Assembly: GCA_905221605.1 (NCBI GenBank)
Contig: CAJNDS010001668.1
Span: 1,468,276-1,532,275, forward strand
Direction of reading: 5' to 3'
DNA from: Symbiodinium natans
Lineage: Eukaryota; Sar; Dinophyceae; Suessiales; Symbiodiniaceae
Length of the DNA: 64,000 bases
The translations under genes and the position numbers were made by a program. Shown piece after piece: positions 1 to 12,500 of this stretch. Under the pieces are notes generated by a model that saw only the letters and a program-made list of their open reading frames with translations, did not search any database and had not been told where the DNA came from. How positions within the stretch are numbered: the stretch's first letter is position 1; every line of letters begins with the position of its first letter.

Positions 1-2229
1 TAAACGCTAAACCCTAAACCCTAAAACCCTAAAAGTCTAAGGTGTTAGCCTCAGCAGATCGGGCCCACGAAGCATCCTCTGCAACCTCACCCCTCAGCCC
101 CAACTGCCAAGGCAACAAACGCGTCCGCCGCGATGGATGTCTTCTTCTCGGCAGAGCAGGGTGACAGTTGGCAGCGTGCACAGAACCGGACCCTTGTCTG
201 AATATTCCCCCCCCCCCCCGAGGGTGTAGGGTGTAGATTGATTAGGATTTGGAGTGTACGGTGCGCGAAAAAACCGATATAAACCCTAAACCCACCCTGA
301 ACCCTAAACCCTAAACCCTAAACCCTAAACCCTAAACCCTAAACCCTAAACCCTAAACAAAACTTCAAAACTACCCCATGGACCTTCAAGTCGAAGAAGT
401 TCTGTGCAGAGCTCCGGCTGTCAATGCTCTCAAAGAAGGTTCACGAACTGCAGACTGGGTTTAGGGTTTAGGGTTTAGGGTTTAGGGTTTAGGGTTTAGG
501 GTTTAGGGTTTAGGGTTTAGGGTTTAGGGTTTAGGGTTTAGGGTTCAAAGTTCAGGGGTTGGTGGTTAGGCATTCTTGTGTTAGGAGAGAAGGCTGGTTT
601 TGTGTGTACATATGAGTATGGGCACACGAAGCCCAAGCAAGGCACTGGCCGGTAAGAGGTGAAGACCCCCACTCGCCCAACCCGAAACTCCAAGCCCTCA
701 ACCCTAAACCCTAAACCCTAAGCCCTAAGCCCTAAAATCTGCGCCTCCGACGCCCCAGACCCGAAACCCGAACTGAGGATCAAAACCTTTATTGACTATG
801 GAGCTGCCGTGCGCCTTGGCTCACAAGGAATGGTAGGGGGCTCATGACTGAGGGTTTAGGGTTTAGGGTTTAGGGTTTGGGGTTTGGGGTTTGGGGTTTA
901 GGGTTTAGGGTTTAGGGTTTAGGGTGTATAGGAGTTAGGTGTGTATGGCATACAGGAGTGGTTCTGGGTGGGTAGTTGAACTGGGCTTGTAGCTACCCTA
1001 AACCCCGACGCAGAGGTTCTTGCTGGTTTCAACCGCTTCCGAGGTCCTTGTAGCCCTAAACCCTAAATCCTAAACCCTAAACCCTAAACCCTAAACGCCT
1101 GAACCATCATGCAAGCCTACCACTTCCAACATCCCTGTATTCCGGTTTTCCTTTCTTATGTTAAGCTAAGGACTAGGACCCGGGGTAGGCGCTTATTTAA
1201 TTTTTTAGGGTTGGGGTTCTCTTCTACTCCCCTTAAAGCCAAACAGTGCACCCTGTTTACTCCTGTAGGTTACTCCTGGATCTAGAGGATCTTACCCTGA
1301 TTGTAGGGAGAGACTCCTTCGTCAAGGAGTCTCTTGGAAGTTGTGGGAAGTTCCAACCTAAACCCTAAACCCTAAACCAAGGTTGGTGCTACTCAACTCT
1401 GTCGTGTTGCTGCTCGAGCATCTTGGCGAGAGATCTCCATGGACGGCAAGACGCGGAATTTGGGAGGGAGGGGGTGGGGCAGTGTAGGAATTAGGGGTTA
1501 GGGTTGAGGGTTCTTGAGGGTTTAGGGTTTAGGGTTTCAGGTCTTTGGGGTTCACTTTCTTTAAAACCCTAAACCCTAAACCCCTAAACCCTAAACCCTA
1601 ATTTGGCTGATCGTGGCTGAAGTGCATTATGGGTCGCCCTACTACCTGTCTGCTAGGCCCCGGAAAGTTGTCGAAGTCGAAGCGTTCGGTGGCATGCGGC
1701 TTTGAGTTTTATAGATCCAGGGTCTAGAGTTTTCGGGTGTCGATAGGGTTTGGGGCTCTGCAAGTGGCAGTTCCTCAGCCCTAAACCCGAAACCCTAAAC
1801 CCTAAACCCTTAAACCCTAAACCCTAAACCCTTAGTCCCTAAACCCTTAGTCCCTAAACCCACCGTGGGCCAGTCTTGCGGTTTTCTTGGGGTGTTCGAC
1901 TCCCTTCTTAAACCCTTCAAAGCAAAAACAGGCTGCTTGTTGCTCCCAAATAAGTCACCCTTGGACGTACTTAAGCACCACAAATAGTTCTCTTCCCACA
2001 GGATGGGTTGGGGAGTCGTTGGGGAGAGAAGCGCATGATTGACTACGTCACAGACACCCACGGCCAAGTTCAGAAGGTCAAAGCCCGACCCGAAAAATGG
2101 TCGGTTTAGGGTTTAGGGTTTAGGGTTTAGGGTTTAGGGTTTAGGGTTTGGGGTTTGGGGTTTGGGGTTTAGGGTTGTTTACGTGGTCTAGGTCCCAGGG
2201 CGTCTTGGCCCCGGCTTGCCTTGAACAAG
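1..2229. repeat. Telomere-repeat-rich stretch without an assigned gene
   Basis: CCCTAAA tracts (for example 300-356 and 1568-1600) alternate with TTTAGGG tracts (462-545, 850-925, 2103-2175), separated by 100-300 bases of unique DNA. Two unique pieces read like exons but cannot be assigned. Positions 110-207 are open (KATNASAAMDVFFSAEQGDS) to a TGA. Positions 383-461 are open (KKFCAELRLSMLSKKVHEL) up to a telomeric tract. A family A element lies at 1172-1285. The orientation switches show this is not a chromosome end but interstitial telomeric DNA. Confidence 0.6.
1172..1285. mobile_element. Family A inverted-repeat element (introner-like)
   Basis: Starts with CTAGGACCCGGGGTAGG and ends with TACTCCTGGATCTAG, imperfect inverted copies of each other. 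The interior has the family's typical CCCCTTAAAGCC block. No exon is evident on either side. Confidence 0.65.
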
Positions 2230-2303
2230 TCCCAACTGCAAGCTGCGTGCCCAGAGATGCTCTGAAGATATGGCTGCATGGGTACAGGTGCTTCAATCTG
2301 AAT
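2230..2303 (+). CDS. Exon of an unassigned gene, possible PH-domain end
   Basis: Opens after an AAG acceptor in frame 2 and reads CSEDMAAWVQVLQSE at its end, the look of the C-terminal helix that closes many PH domains (weak, by eye only). It stops being open exactly where the family A element begins (GACTCGGACC). If that element is an intron with a GA donor, the frame continues into 2424. Confidence 0.45.
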
Positions 2304-2423
2304 GACTCGGACCGGGAGTAGGGCCTTATTTGCTTCTGTTAGGGTGGGGGTTCCCTTATCATCCCCTTAACACCAGAAGGGCTTTAATTCCTATAGTTAT
2401 TCCTGGGTCTCCCCAAAGCTCAG
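2304..2423 (+). mobile_element. Family A introner forming a probable whole intron
   Basis: The 120-bp element begins GACTCGGACCGGGAGTAGG, ends CTGGGTCTCCCCAAAGCTCAG and has the family A interior. Removing it joins two open frames (QSE then SSWQLGF). GA donor and AG acceptor. Family A copies also lie at 1172, 11951, 18716, 21230, 28538, 34926 and 61025. Confidence 0.6.
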
Positions 2424-2495
2424 CATCGTGGCAGCTAGGGTTCTTCTCCCCGAACTACACGCTGTGCTTTTCCGTTAGAAGACAGAACGCCATGG
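2424..2495 (+). CDS. Exon following the family A introner, unassigned
   Basis: Reads SSWQLGFFSPNYTLCFSV and onwards in the frame set by the upstream exon. It can end at a GTCAGG donor after GGTGTGCGTG. No family recognised. Support comes from frame continuity across the element and normal codon make-up. Confidence 0.4.
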
Positions 2496-2611
2496 GTGTG
2501 CGTGGTCAGGGATTTTAGTGGTTTAGGCGGGAAAATATGGAGTTTCCCAAAATTGGGGTACCTATTTTGGGGTTCCGAGAAGCCGGACTATACGAATTGG
2601 GTATATAAGAC

Positions 2612-2911
2612 CCCTAAACCCTAAACCCTAAACCCTAAACCCTAAACCCTAAACCCTAAACCCTAAACCCTAAACCCTAAACCCTAAACCCTAAACCCTA
2701 AATCCTAACCTTGAGAAGCCCAAGAGCCCTTTAAGATCCTAGACTCTCCAAGAAACCCCTAAAGCCCCAGAAGTCCCCCTAAACCCTAAATCCTAACCCC
2801 TAAACCCTAAACCCTAAACCCTAAACCCTAAACCCTAAACCCTAAACCCTAAACCCTAAACCCTAAACCCTAAACCCTAAACCCTAAACCCTAAACCCTA
2901 AACCCTAAACC
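2612..2911. repeat. Two long CCCTAAA telomere-type tracts
   Basis: Nearly pure CCCTAAA units at 2612-2703 and 2795-2911, separated by about 90 unique bases. These are among the longest tracts in the first 10 kb. Confidence 0.9.
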
Positions 2912-2913
2912 CA

Positions 2914-2988
2914 AGCAACGAAGGCTGGAGTTCAAGGGCAGCGCCATCGGGGGCAACCTCGGGCTTACGGAAGGGCCGGTGCCTGGGT
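2914..2988 (+). CDS. Short exon-like segment, unassigned
   Basis: Open reading RRLEFKGSAIGGNLGLTEGP ends at a good donor (GTAAGACC). The segment lies between a CCCTAAA tract and a TTTAGGG tract. No family recognised. Confidence 0.35.
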
Positions 2989-3503
2989 AAGACCTTTTTA
3001 GTTGGGTTTCGGGTTTAGGGTTTAGGGTTTACGGTGTAGGGTGTAGGGTGTAGGGTTTAGGGTTTAGGGTCCATAGGGTTTGGGCTTTAGGGATTAGGGT
3101 TTAGGGCTGCTTGGGGTTTGCGGTTTTTGTCTGCGACAAGACTCCAGAAGGCTCAATTCTCTTGGCAATGTTGGGTCCTTGTTTTATGGGTTTAGGGGTT
3201 TAGATTTTTTTGGTTTAGGGTTTAGCGGGGTAGTTCGGGTGGGGCATAGAGGATTCCAGCTGGTTGCTGCTTGTGACCCAATTCCAAACATCTTCCCAGA
3301 CTTGAGGACCTTGTATTCGGGGTCCTACACCCTAAAACCCGAAACCCTAAACCCTAAACCCTAAACCCTTTCCTCCAAGCAGGGTGTTTTGGCTGCATCT
3401 TTATCAACCATAAATCACTTGTTAGCCCAGTTGGACCCTTTTACCTTTTTCCCGAAAGCATCGCGAAGGGTTCTTCCGTGCGGAGCCCTCTGACCCAACA
3501 ACA

Positions 3504-3812
3504 TAGAGTGAAGTACATAGAGTGAAGTGCATAGAGTGAAGCGCATAGAGCGAAGTGCATAGAGTGAAGTGCATAGAGTGAAGCGCACAGAGTGAAGTGC
3601 ATAGAGTGAAGTGCATAGAGTCAAGTGCACAGAGTGAAGTGCATAGAGTGAAGCGCATAGAGTGAAGTGCATAGAGTGAAGTGCATAGAGTGAAGTGCAT
3701 AGAGTGAAGTGCACAGAGTCAAGTGCATAGAGTGAAGTGCATAGAGTGAAGTGCATAGAGTGAAGTGCATAGAGTGAAGTGCATAGAGTGAAGTGCATAG
3801 CATAGAGTGAAA
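3504..3812. repeat. 14-bp minisatellite (GTGCATAGAGTGAA)
   Basis: About 22 tandem copies of a 14-bp unit, with a few substitutions such as GCGCATAGAGCGAA and GTGCACAGAGTCAA. Fourteen is not a multiple of three, so all three minus frames cycle through the same short peptide. Those ORFs are artefacts. A degenerate relative lies at 4610-4740. Confidence 0.92.
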
Positions 3813-3914
3813 TTGCAATGAGTGAATTGCCTAGACCTTCGTACCCAGTCCTAGATTTCTAAATTAAAATTACTCTTTCTAAGGCGGCGGGCTGGGTTGA
3901 CATCGCCAATCGGG

Positions 3915-4460
3915 ATTGCAACCCTCTGCGGGTTTCGGCGTGGTCGTGGTGCTAAAACCGTCGTTCTTTTACGTTTCTTTGTGTCCGCGGACAACCCTCT
4001 GCGGGTTTCGGCGTGGTCGCAGTGCCAAAACCGTCGTTTTTTTACGTTTCTTTCTGACCGCGGACAACCCTCTGCGGGTAATCGCCGGGTCGCGGTGCTA
4101 AAACCGTCGTTTTTGGAACTTTTTTTTGTGGGCGCAGACAACCCTCTGCGGGTTTCGGCGTTGGCGCGGTGCCAAAACCATCGTGTTTTAGCCTTTTTTG
4201 ACATACAAACGTAACCCCTCTGCGGGTTTCGGCGTTGGCGCGGTGCCAAAACCATCGTGTTTTTGCCTTTTTTGACATACAAACGTAACCCCTCTGCGGG
4301 TTTCGGCGTTGGCGCGGTGCCAAAACCATCGTGTTATTGCGTTTTTTGACATACGAACGTAACCCCTCTGCGGGTTTCGGCGTTGGCGCAGTGCCAAAAC
4401 CATCGTGTTTTTGCGTTTTTTGACATACGAACGTAACCCCTCTGCGGGTTACGTTCGTGG
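3915..4460. repeat. Tandem array of about 74-bp units
   Basis: Eight units begin with ACCCCTCTGCGGGTTTCGGCG-like sequence near 3917, 3992, 4067, 4139, 4216, 4290, 4364 and 4437. Each continues through a GGTGCCAAAACC core and a T-rich end. The last four are nearly identical, the first four diverged. Overlapping ORFs on both strands are by-products. Confidence 0.88.
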
Positions 4461-4615
4461 TCACGGTGCCAAAGTCGACTTTTGTAGTACGGACACGCGG
4501 AGCTTCCGTGGCTGGAAAGTCGAGTTTTGTAGTACAGACGTAGTACGCCGGGGACACCCGGAGCTTCCGTGGCTGGAAAGTAGACTTTTGTAGTACAAAC
4601 GTAGTACGCCGCGGA
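4461..4615. repeat. Second short tandem repeat (about 70 bp)
   Basis: GGAGCTTCCGTGGCTGGAAAG occurs at about 4499 and 4560, each followed by a TTTTGTAGTAC block and flanked by GTAGTACGCCG. It directly follows the 74-bp array. Confidence 0.7.
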
Positions 4616-6425
4616 ATGCCATGCAGTTCCAGTGCATACAAGTGCAGTGTACAAGTGACTATGCAATCATGTAAGGGCATACATTTCTCCAAGTGCATAC
4701 AGTTCGATTACAAAGAGTCAAGTGCATGGAGTCAACGCACGGCAAATCGATGCTTTCGGGCCATCCCTCTTCTAGTTTTTGATTCTGGGTTCCCTTCCCA
4801 ACTAACCAACTAACAAGGTACCCTTGCTACAATATGTTTACTGGGCTACCAAGACCATGTATTTCAAGAAGTAGTGTACCAAGAACAAGCTTTGGCTGGT
4901 GGCAAACATTTTGTCCGGTTGGTGTGCTTGCTCGAAGCCTTGAACCCCTAAAACCCTAAACCCTAGACCCTAAACCCTAAACCCGAAGCCTAAACGCAAC
5001 AACACCCCCGGCTGCGGTTGAGCTTCTCGCCCATGAGGGTAGCTCGAAGCGAGGGAGTCCCTAATTGGGTCCCTTTGTAGAGTACGGCACCGTGTCAAAA
5101 GGAACCCCCCCCCCAAAAGGACCCGAGTTGAAAGTACTAACCCTGTCCTTGGACCCTCAACTCTGCTTCGTATTTTCCCTGGTCGCCACGTGTCGTTTAG
5201 GGTTTAGGTTTTTGGGTTTTGGGTGTTGGTCGTGGGTTGGTTTAAGGCGCCAGGGCTGTACTCTTGGGACTCTTGGGGCATTGGCTTCCGGTTGAGGGCT
5301 CAGGGTTCAGGGCGTAGGGTTTAGGGTTTAGGGCCAATAAGAGTCTAGGGTTTAGGTACTTCAGGGTGGGTTAATGTACCTTGACAAGCCGAACGCCGAG
5401 GACATGGAAAAGATCGAGCCTGTCTTTACGTCACTGGACAGGTTCCGTCATTCATGCACGTGCGGCTTTCGATTTATAGATCATAATATGTTGCATTACA
5501 TTCCCTCTACAAAAAGCCGAAAAAAAACACCACAAAAACCCACAAATCAAAGAACAACAACACTAGAACCAACATTTTGGGAGACTAGCGCACTGTCTGC
5601 GGGGCATCCTCTCCGCAACAACCCAAAAACCAAGAACAACAATACCAATAACAGAACAACAAACTAATTTTGTTGTTTTTTTTGTCTGGGGGATTTGTTT
5701 GGTTCCAGTCTCCCCGAAACCCGAGAATGCTCTTTTGTGGGTTGCTAGTGTATATATCTGCATTACTGCTCTTGGTTTTATGTGTGAGGTTGGTCTTGGG
5801 AGGGGGGTCACTCTCTCTCTCTCTATATATATATATATGTATGTGTATGCATATACACAGGGGTCTCGAGGGGTCCCTCGTAGCATCTACAGCTTTTCAG
5901 GCTTGTAGAGTTTTTGATTTCAACTCCTAAGCAGAAGCAGCGCACTGTAGTTGATCCTAAATCCTAAACCTAGCCCACACCTTCTCAAGCTTTCAAGGTG
6001 TAGGGTTTAGGATGGATTGGGTTTCACGCTTCCAGGATTTCATGTGTTGAAAGCTAGATAGACCTGGGCCCCCAAAACGACCTACGAAATGTTGAGGTTA
6101 TACCTTCTGCCGGGGTTGCAACCTAAAAACCTGGATTTGGGGTTATCTGGGTCTTGGAGTACTACCCTTTAATACTTTCTTGTTGGGTTATGGGCTCCTA
6201 TTCTTAGCAGAATAGCTACTTCTTCCAGAAAAGTATATATTTTTTTCCAGCTGACCTGTTCGGAGGGTGGGAGATCGAGGGCAGCAAAAGCATCAGCCTT
6301 CCTAAACCCTAAACCCTAGACCCTAAACCTCAATCCCCAATCCCTAAACCCTACCCCACAACCTGATGCCCAAAAAATGGCTTCTCGCCGGCATCTTCCG
6401 GTTTCTACATTTCTCCCCTCGCCAG
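4616..6425. other. Mostly non-coding stretch with one exon-like segment
   Basis: Contains small telomeric tracts, an A-rich stretch at 5515-5680 and a CT/AT microsatellite at 5811-5840. The piece 5374-5442 reads LDKPNAEDMEKIEPVFTSLD and is followed by a GTTCCG donor, so it may be an exon. The piece 6250-6297 after a TTTTTTTCCAG acceptor reads DLFGGWEIEGSKSIS and may be another. Neither could be assigned. Confidence 0.4.
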
Positions 6426-6515
6426 GTTTTTTGTTTTCGTTTTCACCGCAGAGCTCCTGATGCGACTCGCAGTGGAGACCCGTCTGACGGCTAGGGGATT
6501 TCAGCTTCAGGGAGA
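6426..6515 (+). CDS. Channel exon: transmembrane segment S2
   Basis: After a CGCCAG acceptor the frame reads FFVFVFTAELLMRLAVE, a hydrophobic helix with the acidic residue (E) and arginine typical of S2 in voltage sensors. The exon can end at a GTAGGG donor at 6516 that runs into a long TTTAGGG tract. Confidence 0.72.
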
Positions 6516-9500
6516 GTAGGGTTAGGGTTTAGGGTTTAGGGTTTAGGGTTTAGGGTTTAGGGTTTAGGGTTTAGGGTTTAGGGTTTAGGGTTTAGGGTTT
6601 AGGGTTTAGGGTTTAGGGTTTAGGGTTTAGGGTTAGTCTACATGGGCCCTTAACATGGTCCCTAACCTCCTTTAACGGGCCCTGATGCTAAGGTGTATAC
6701 AAGGGGTACCCTTCTAAGGGCCATACTAAGGGACCATGCAATTTAATTAGCCTGAGAGGGTTTAGGGTTTAGGGTTTAGGGTTTAGGGTTTAGGGTTTAG
6801 GGTTTAGGGTTTAGGGTTTAGGGTTTAGGGTTTAGGGTTTAGGGTTTAGTGTAGGTTTGGGGTCTTACCTTGTGGAGCCTGAGGAGGTCTTTGACTCTTT
6901 GACGTCTTGGGTGAGACTGTAATCAAGCTAGTCAGGAGCGCGCTATAGTGGTGTGCTTTAGGGTTTAGGGTTTAGGGTTTGGGGTTTGGGGTTTAGGGTC
7001 CTGCCTCTCAACATCAATAGAAAAGAGCCTTGTGCGGGCCACGGTCCACGAAGCCATTTCCCGTCCCCGCAGTTCGACCCCTGAAAACCCGAACCCAATT
7101 GCTTACAGCATGGTGTGGTTCTCACAATGTACGTTAATTTCATATGTATGCATATATACATATATAGATACACATACATACATCCATACATACATACATA
7201 CATACGCATGCTTATTTTAGCGTACTATACTGCAACACCTACCTTACTGTGCTACACGATACGCCGAATAAGTCTAGCACTGATGCTATCTTTTACGAGA
7301 TTTGAACCTCCCTCATTACTTCAAGAACAGCACAGCAACGCAAGCCGTTCACTTTTCTTCAAACAGTGCTGCTTCGCCTCCCCCTATCTTTGCGCGGGTT
7401 CCCTCTGTGCAGTAAACACACTTTACAGTACACGCACCGGTGTCCAGAGAAAATTTGCCAGCAGCCCTAAACCCTAAACCCTAGACCTTAAACTACTGCA
7501 GGGCCTTGACTCTGTGATTGAGACCTCCAGTCAAGATGAAGCCAACGATGGCAGTGCAGCTGCTCCCAAAGAAGTGGAAAGGGGGGAAAAATGCTGCTCT
7601 CGAAGGCAGAAGGGGAACCACGGCACCCCCGTTATCGGAAACCCCCATGTAGTAGGCATAACCCGGCCTGCTTCAACTTGCTGACAAGTTCGCCCAAACA
7701 ATGCGTTTTAGGGATACTGCTGCAGGATTTACTGTGCTATAACATACGCCCTACAGACCCTAAACCCCAACCCTAAACCCTAAACCCTAAACCCTAAACC
7801 ATAAACCCTGAACCCTAAACCCTAAACCCTAAACCCTAACCCTAAACCCTAAACCCACAAAGCAGCAAACCAAGGAGAGGTCGCAATTCCGAAAGGAATG
7901 GACGAACTGGTTGGACGTGGTGCTTGTGCCATGGCTGCAGTTAAGGGTTTAGGGTTTAGGGTTCAGGGTTCAGGGTTAAGGGTTACGGGTTTAGGGTCCA
8001 GCCGCCTCATAGCTTGTGGCTCTGCAGCCCCCAAAACCCTTAGATTGTATTAGGGTTTAGGGTTTAGGAGTTAGAATAGTGCAGGTTTCCAAAAGGACCT
8101 GATCTAGGGAACTTAGACGAGGAAGCTTGTCTGAGCCCCACATTCTTGCCAGGAGTCCATGTATGGCTTCCGCGTTTACCGTTTTGTTTGTGTTTAGGGT
8201 TCAAGGTTTCAGGGCTATAGGGTTCATGGCTTATAGGGCTTTATCCTTTGAGATCAGACGTCATGGTGATGGGCTCCTACTACACACTCTAGAGGTTAAA
8301 ACTTGGGTGCAAGAAACCGTTACGGTCGAAGGTGGTAACCTCCAGTGATGAAGAAGGGAGCCTTCGACCTTCTTGGGTAGTAGAGCTCAGGGGTATTGCA
8401 AATCTCTTCAAGAGCCTTTAGAACTTCACCATTTGCCCTTCTCTGAGGTGATCTTGGGCCTGATCGATTTCTATTTCAGCTTACAAGTTGAATCGGGCGA
8501 TGTGGTTCCCAAAGACATCGTGCTTCTCAGGCACGAGGGAGGAGTGCAGGCATTCGGCATTTGGAGCTTGCAGGGTTTTGGATAGTCACAGGAGTGTCGG
8601 GGAAGGACAAACGCACGCACTTCCCTCCGTTCGTGAAATTTGGTAGCCCAGTGGTACCCTTTCCCCTTGTTTTCGGTTCAAGGTTGCATTATGAAGCAAC
8701 CAACGGTGCCCTGATAATATGGTTACTGGGCTACCAAGGCAATTTAGGTTCCCTACGAAGCCCTAAATCCTAAACCCTGCTTGGAGGTTCATTGTACTTA
8801 GCAACCCAATTATAACCCCTCAAACCTATACACCCTAAACCCTAAACCCTACACCCTAAACCTTAGCCCTAAACCCTAGAACCCCAGACCCGAAACCCCA
8901 GGCACTCTAAGCCTAAACTCCCAGGCCCTAAACCCTAAACCCTGGCCCTAAACCCCAAACCCTCCAAGCCTTAAAACTCCCAGGCTGGTCAGAGCCTTGA
9001 AGTCGCTTCGCGCCTTTCGCATGATGCGAAGTTTTCGCCTCTTTCGCGGGCTGCGGTTGCTGGTGAAAGCTTGCTTCTCGACTGGCCGGGGGGTTTAGGG
9101 TTTAGGGTTTAGGGTTTCGGGTTTGGGGTTTAGGGTTTAGGGTTTAGGGTTTAGGATTAGCCAGGGTTGAGTCCCGGCTTTGAGGGCATCAGGATTTGGG
9201 CCTGAAGGTTTCAGAGCTTCAGGGCTTAGGGTTGTTTGTAACCAGTTTTTTTCGCCTTGGGGCTCTGGGGTTTGTGGGTTTGGCCTTTCCGGGCCTTAGG
9301 CTTCAGAGCTTCAGGGCGTTCAGCTTTCACCTTGCAATCGGCAGAAGAGACACACCCAACAACTTCGGCGCACTTCCCTGTGGGGTGCCCTAGACCCTAA
9401 ACCCTAAACCCTAAACCCTAAACCCTAAACCCTAAACCCTACGCCCGAAGCCCTAAGTCCCAACTTACTCTTCTAGACCCGAAAGCTACTAGGAACAGGC

Positions 9501-12500
9501 CCTCGGTGCTGCCGCGCCCCCAGAGGGACCCCCAAGGTATGTAACAAAAAGTAGCCTAGGGTTTCGGGTTTAGGGTTTAAGGTTTAGGGTTTAGGGTTTA
9601 GGGTTTAGGCCCCCCAGAACCCATAAAAAATGGCCAGTCTTTGACCCACCCCAAAAAAGGGTGCCCTTATTTGTAATATAGTTCCTGGGCTACCCAAGTA
9701 CCCCTGAACCCGAAGCCCCTCAAAGCCAGAGCGTGTGAGGCCAGTGCTTTCTGCCGTCGCTTTGCTGGGCCATGGTGCTGCTTGGGGTGCTGCTTGGAGC
9801 ATTTGAATGCAGACTGCAGATGCCAGCTCCCCTTTTAGGGTTTAGGGTTTAGGGTTTAGGGTTTAGGGTTTAGGGTTTAGGGTTTAGGGTTTAGGGTTTA
9901 GGGTTTAGGGTTTAGGGTTACCCTGATCCACCCTGCTTGGAGCGTTTGCGCCCGGAAGGGATCCCGCTTCAGACTCTAGGTTTGCTGAGCCCTCAAACTT
10001 GGGTTTTAAGGCTAAACCCTAAACCTGAAATTTAAGAGCCTCCGGCTCAAGCCGCCGACCCCGCAGGAGAACAAGTTTAAGGTTTGGGGTTTGGTGGATT
10101 GGGGGGTAGGGGGGGGTAGGAATGGGGGGGGGGGGGGGTGGGTAGGGTTTTTTCCAAAAGAGCCCCTATACCCTGTGCGAAACCGCCTATGGTCCATGAG
10201 TTTACGCGGTGTGGGTGGCCTGTTCCTCCACGGAAAAGCTGCCGGGGTACCCCCCCCCCCTCCCCCCGTTTTGGGGGGGTAAGGAGGGGAAGAGGGAGGC
10301 TTTCACCTCCAGAAACCCATCCAACACGCCGCCAGGGTCGGCGGATCCTGGACACCACTGCCCTAAACCCTTAACCCTAAACCCTAAACCCTAAACCACT
10401 GAATCAGAGTCTCCTTAAGCAGCCAAGCCCCAGCGCCTTGGTTCTGGAGGGGGGTTTGTGGGGGTGTTAAGGGCCCAAGCCCCTCCTCCAAATATTGAGC
10501 CCCCCCTACGCCCTAATATCAAATACCCCCATGATAGTGCTATGATAGTGTATGGTGGGCATCTCATGTTAGCAGGTAGAAAAGGGGTTTAAGAATAAGG
10601 GGAGCAGACTAGGGTTTCTCCCTAAACCCTAAACCCTAAACCCGGTAACGCGTGCACATACCAGTGTTGTGGCATCTTCGCCAAAGGCATTAGTGCTTGT
10701 GACCGCCTGTCTTCTTCCATAATATGTTGTGTAGAGAAGCAAAAATGCTGCAAATACCAGTGTTTTGGGCATTGTCGCCAAGGGCACGAACGCTTGTGAC
10801 CTCGTGTCTTGTTCCAGAAACGTCAAACATCCCTTGGCAAAAATGCTGCCCCCAACCCCCCCCCAACCCCCCCCAAACCCCCCCCCCAACCCCCCCCCAA
10901 CCCCCCCCCCCCCAACCCCCCCCCCAACCCAAAAGGCCGAAAACCGGGAAACCTGCCGAAACCTTCGGATCCGTAACGGAACGCGTTAGCCTAAACCCTA
11001 AACGCCAAACCCTAAACCCTAAACCCTAAACCCTAAACCCTAAACCCTAAACCCTAAACCCTAAACCGGGTTGCGCGGCCACGCCTCCCAGGACGCTTGA
11101 GGGCCTACAGGGTTCTGGAGGTCGAGGGCCAATCCCCGAGAGCACACGTCAGCGGCAAAAGCCCTCAACCTTAAGCGCGAAGATCAACGCGTGAACTCTA
11201 AACCCTACACCCTAAACCCGAAACCCTAAACCCTACTGCAAACCCTAAATCATAAACCAGAAGCCTTGAACAAGGTTCATGACGATGGGTGCACTGATCA
11301 TGGGGCGCCCTGGCTTGACGTGGCTAGCATCGAAGGTCCTTTGAAGGGCCAAGCTCGCTCCAGCGCGTGCGTTTTCAGCGAGCAACCTACGAGTAGGGTT
11401 TAGGGTTTAGGGTTTAGGGTCTAGTGTTCAAGGTGAAGGGTTTTGGAGTTTAGGGTTTGGAGTTTAGGGTTTCGGGTTTAGGGTCCAAAAGCCTGTGGCT
11501 TCAGTGTCTCGCTGTTGGTTTCGGATGCAGTCCTAGAACACCAATATTTCACAGTCATGTCTTTAGCTTGGTAGCCCAGTGGTACCGTTTTCCCTTTTTT
11601 GGGGTTCAAGGTTCCCTTATAAAGTAACCAACCCAAAGAAGGGTGCCATTATTATAGTATGGTTACTGGGCTACCAAATGAGTAATTCCGAGTATTTAGG
11701 TTCTGGTTCAACCTGGCTTAGGGTCTTAGAGCGTGAGTTTTCGGGTGCTTCAGCCTTGCCATTACAAATGTGCTGCAGAAGACAAATATAGGGGTCGGGA
11801 ATAACTACTAGTATTATTCCCTTATGATCCCTTCATATTTTGTGACGACAACAACCTCCCAAACCCTATTCGAATAATTCCACGCCCTACGGTGTTCAGT
11901 GTTTAGGGTGGATTTCGCATCCTTGGTGAACTTGGGGCAGAAGAAGCTAACAACCCGGAGTAGGCCCCTATGTGAAACAGGGTTTATATTACTGTTATTG
12001 GTGAGTGTATATAAGGTTCCTTTTTAAAATTGGTGATTGTATATACCTGGTGTCCTTTTGGGGGTACAAGAAATATATACCCTACTTCATGTCCCTGTTT
12101 TAGGGTTGCATCCTGCTTATTCCTAGGTTACTCCTGGGTCTAGGAAGACTTAAGGTCCCCGGCTGATTCTAAATCATGGGCTGCTGGTTTGGTACGCTTA
12201 CACCCTATAAACCCCAATCTGTCAGAACAATTAGACTGCCTTGATTCTTGAGCTGGAGCAGCGGGGCAGCGCTGGCAATGGGAGCAAGGAGTTCATAAAG
12301 GTGATTTCAACGTGTTTTGCGCGGTCGGGTTCCCTAGCATGATCTTTGATTAGGAATCTGCTGCAGAGCTTCCTCATCGATGATTCTTCGAGTTTCGAGG
12401 ACAAAGATGCTTGGTATGGAAATTAGGAGTTAGGGTTTAGGGCTTAGGGCTTAGGGTTTAGGGTTTAGGGTTTAGGGTTTAGGGTTTAGGGTTTAGGGTT

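Noticed and set aside
1-360. Window start read as a chromosome end
   Set aside because: Only a few CCCTAAA units at base 1, with unique DNA after and equal tracts in both orientations throughout. No terminal array.
3415-3818. Three overlapping minus ORFs with Leu-Cys-Thr-Ser repeats
   Set aside because: They are frames of the 14-bp minisatellite, which reads through all frames.
3851-4698. Several ORFs over the 74-bp array, up to 218 codons
   Set aside because: Both strands are open, and the peptide period follows the DNA repeat. Typical satellite artefact.
7115-7220. Ile/Tyr/Thr-rich ORFs
   Set aside because: They overlie a CATA/TATA microsatellite. Same reason for those at 5563-5930, 31738-32058 and 63174-63984.
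10690-11029. Proline-rich (+) and glycine-rich (minus) ORFs
   Set aside because: Come from the CCCCCCCAA run inside a well-defined channel intron.
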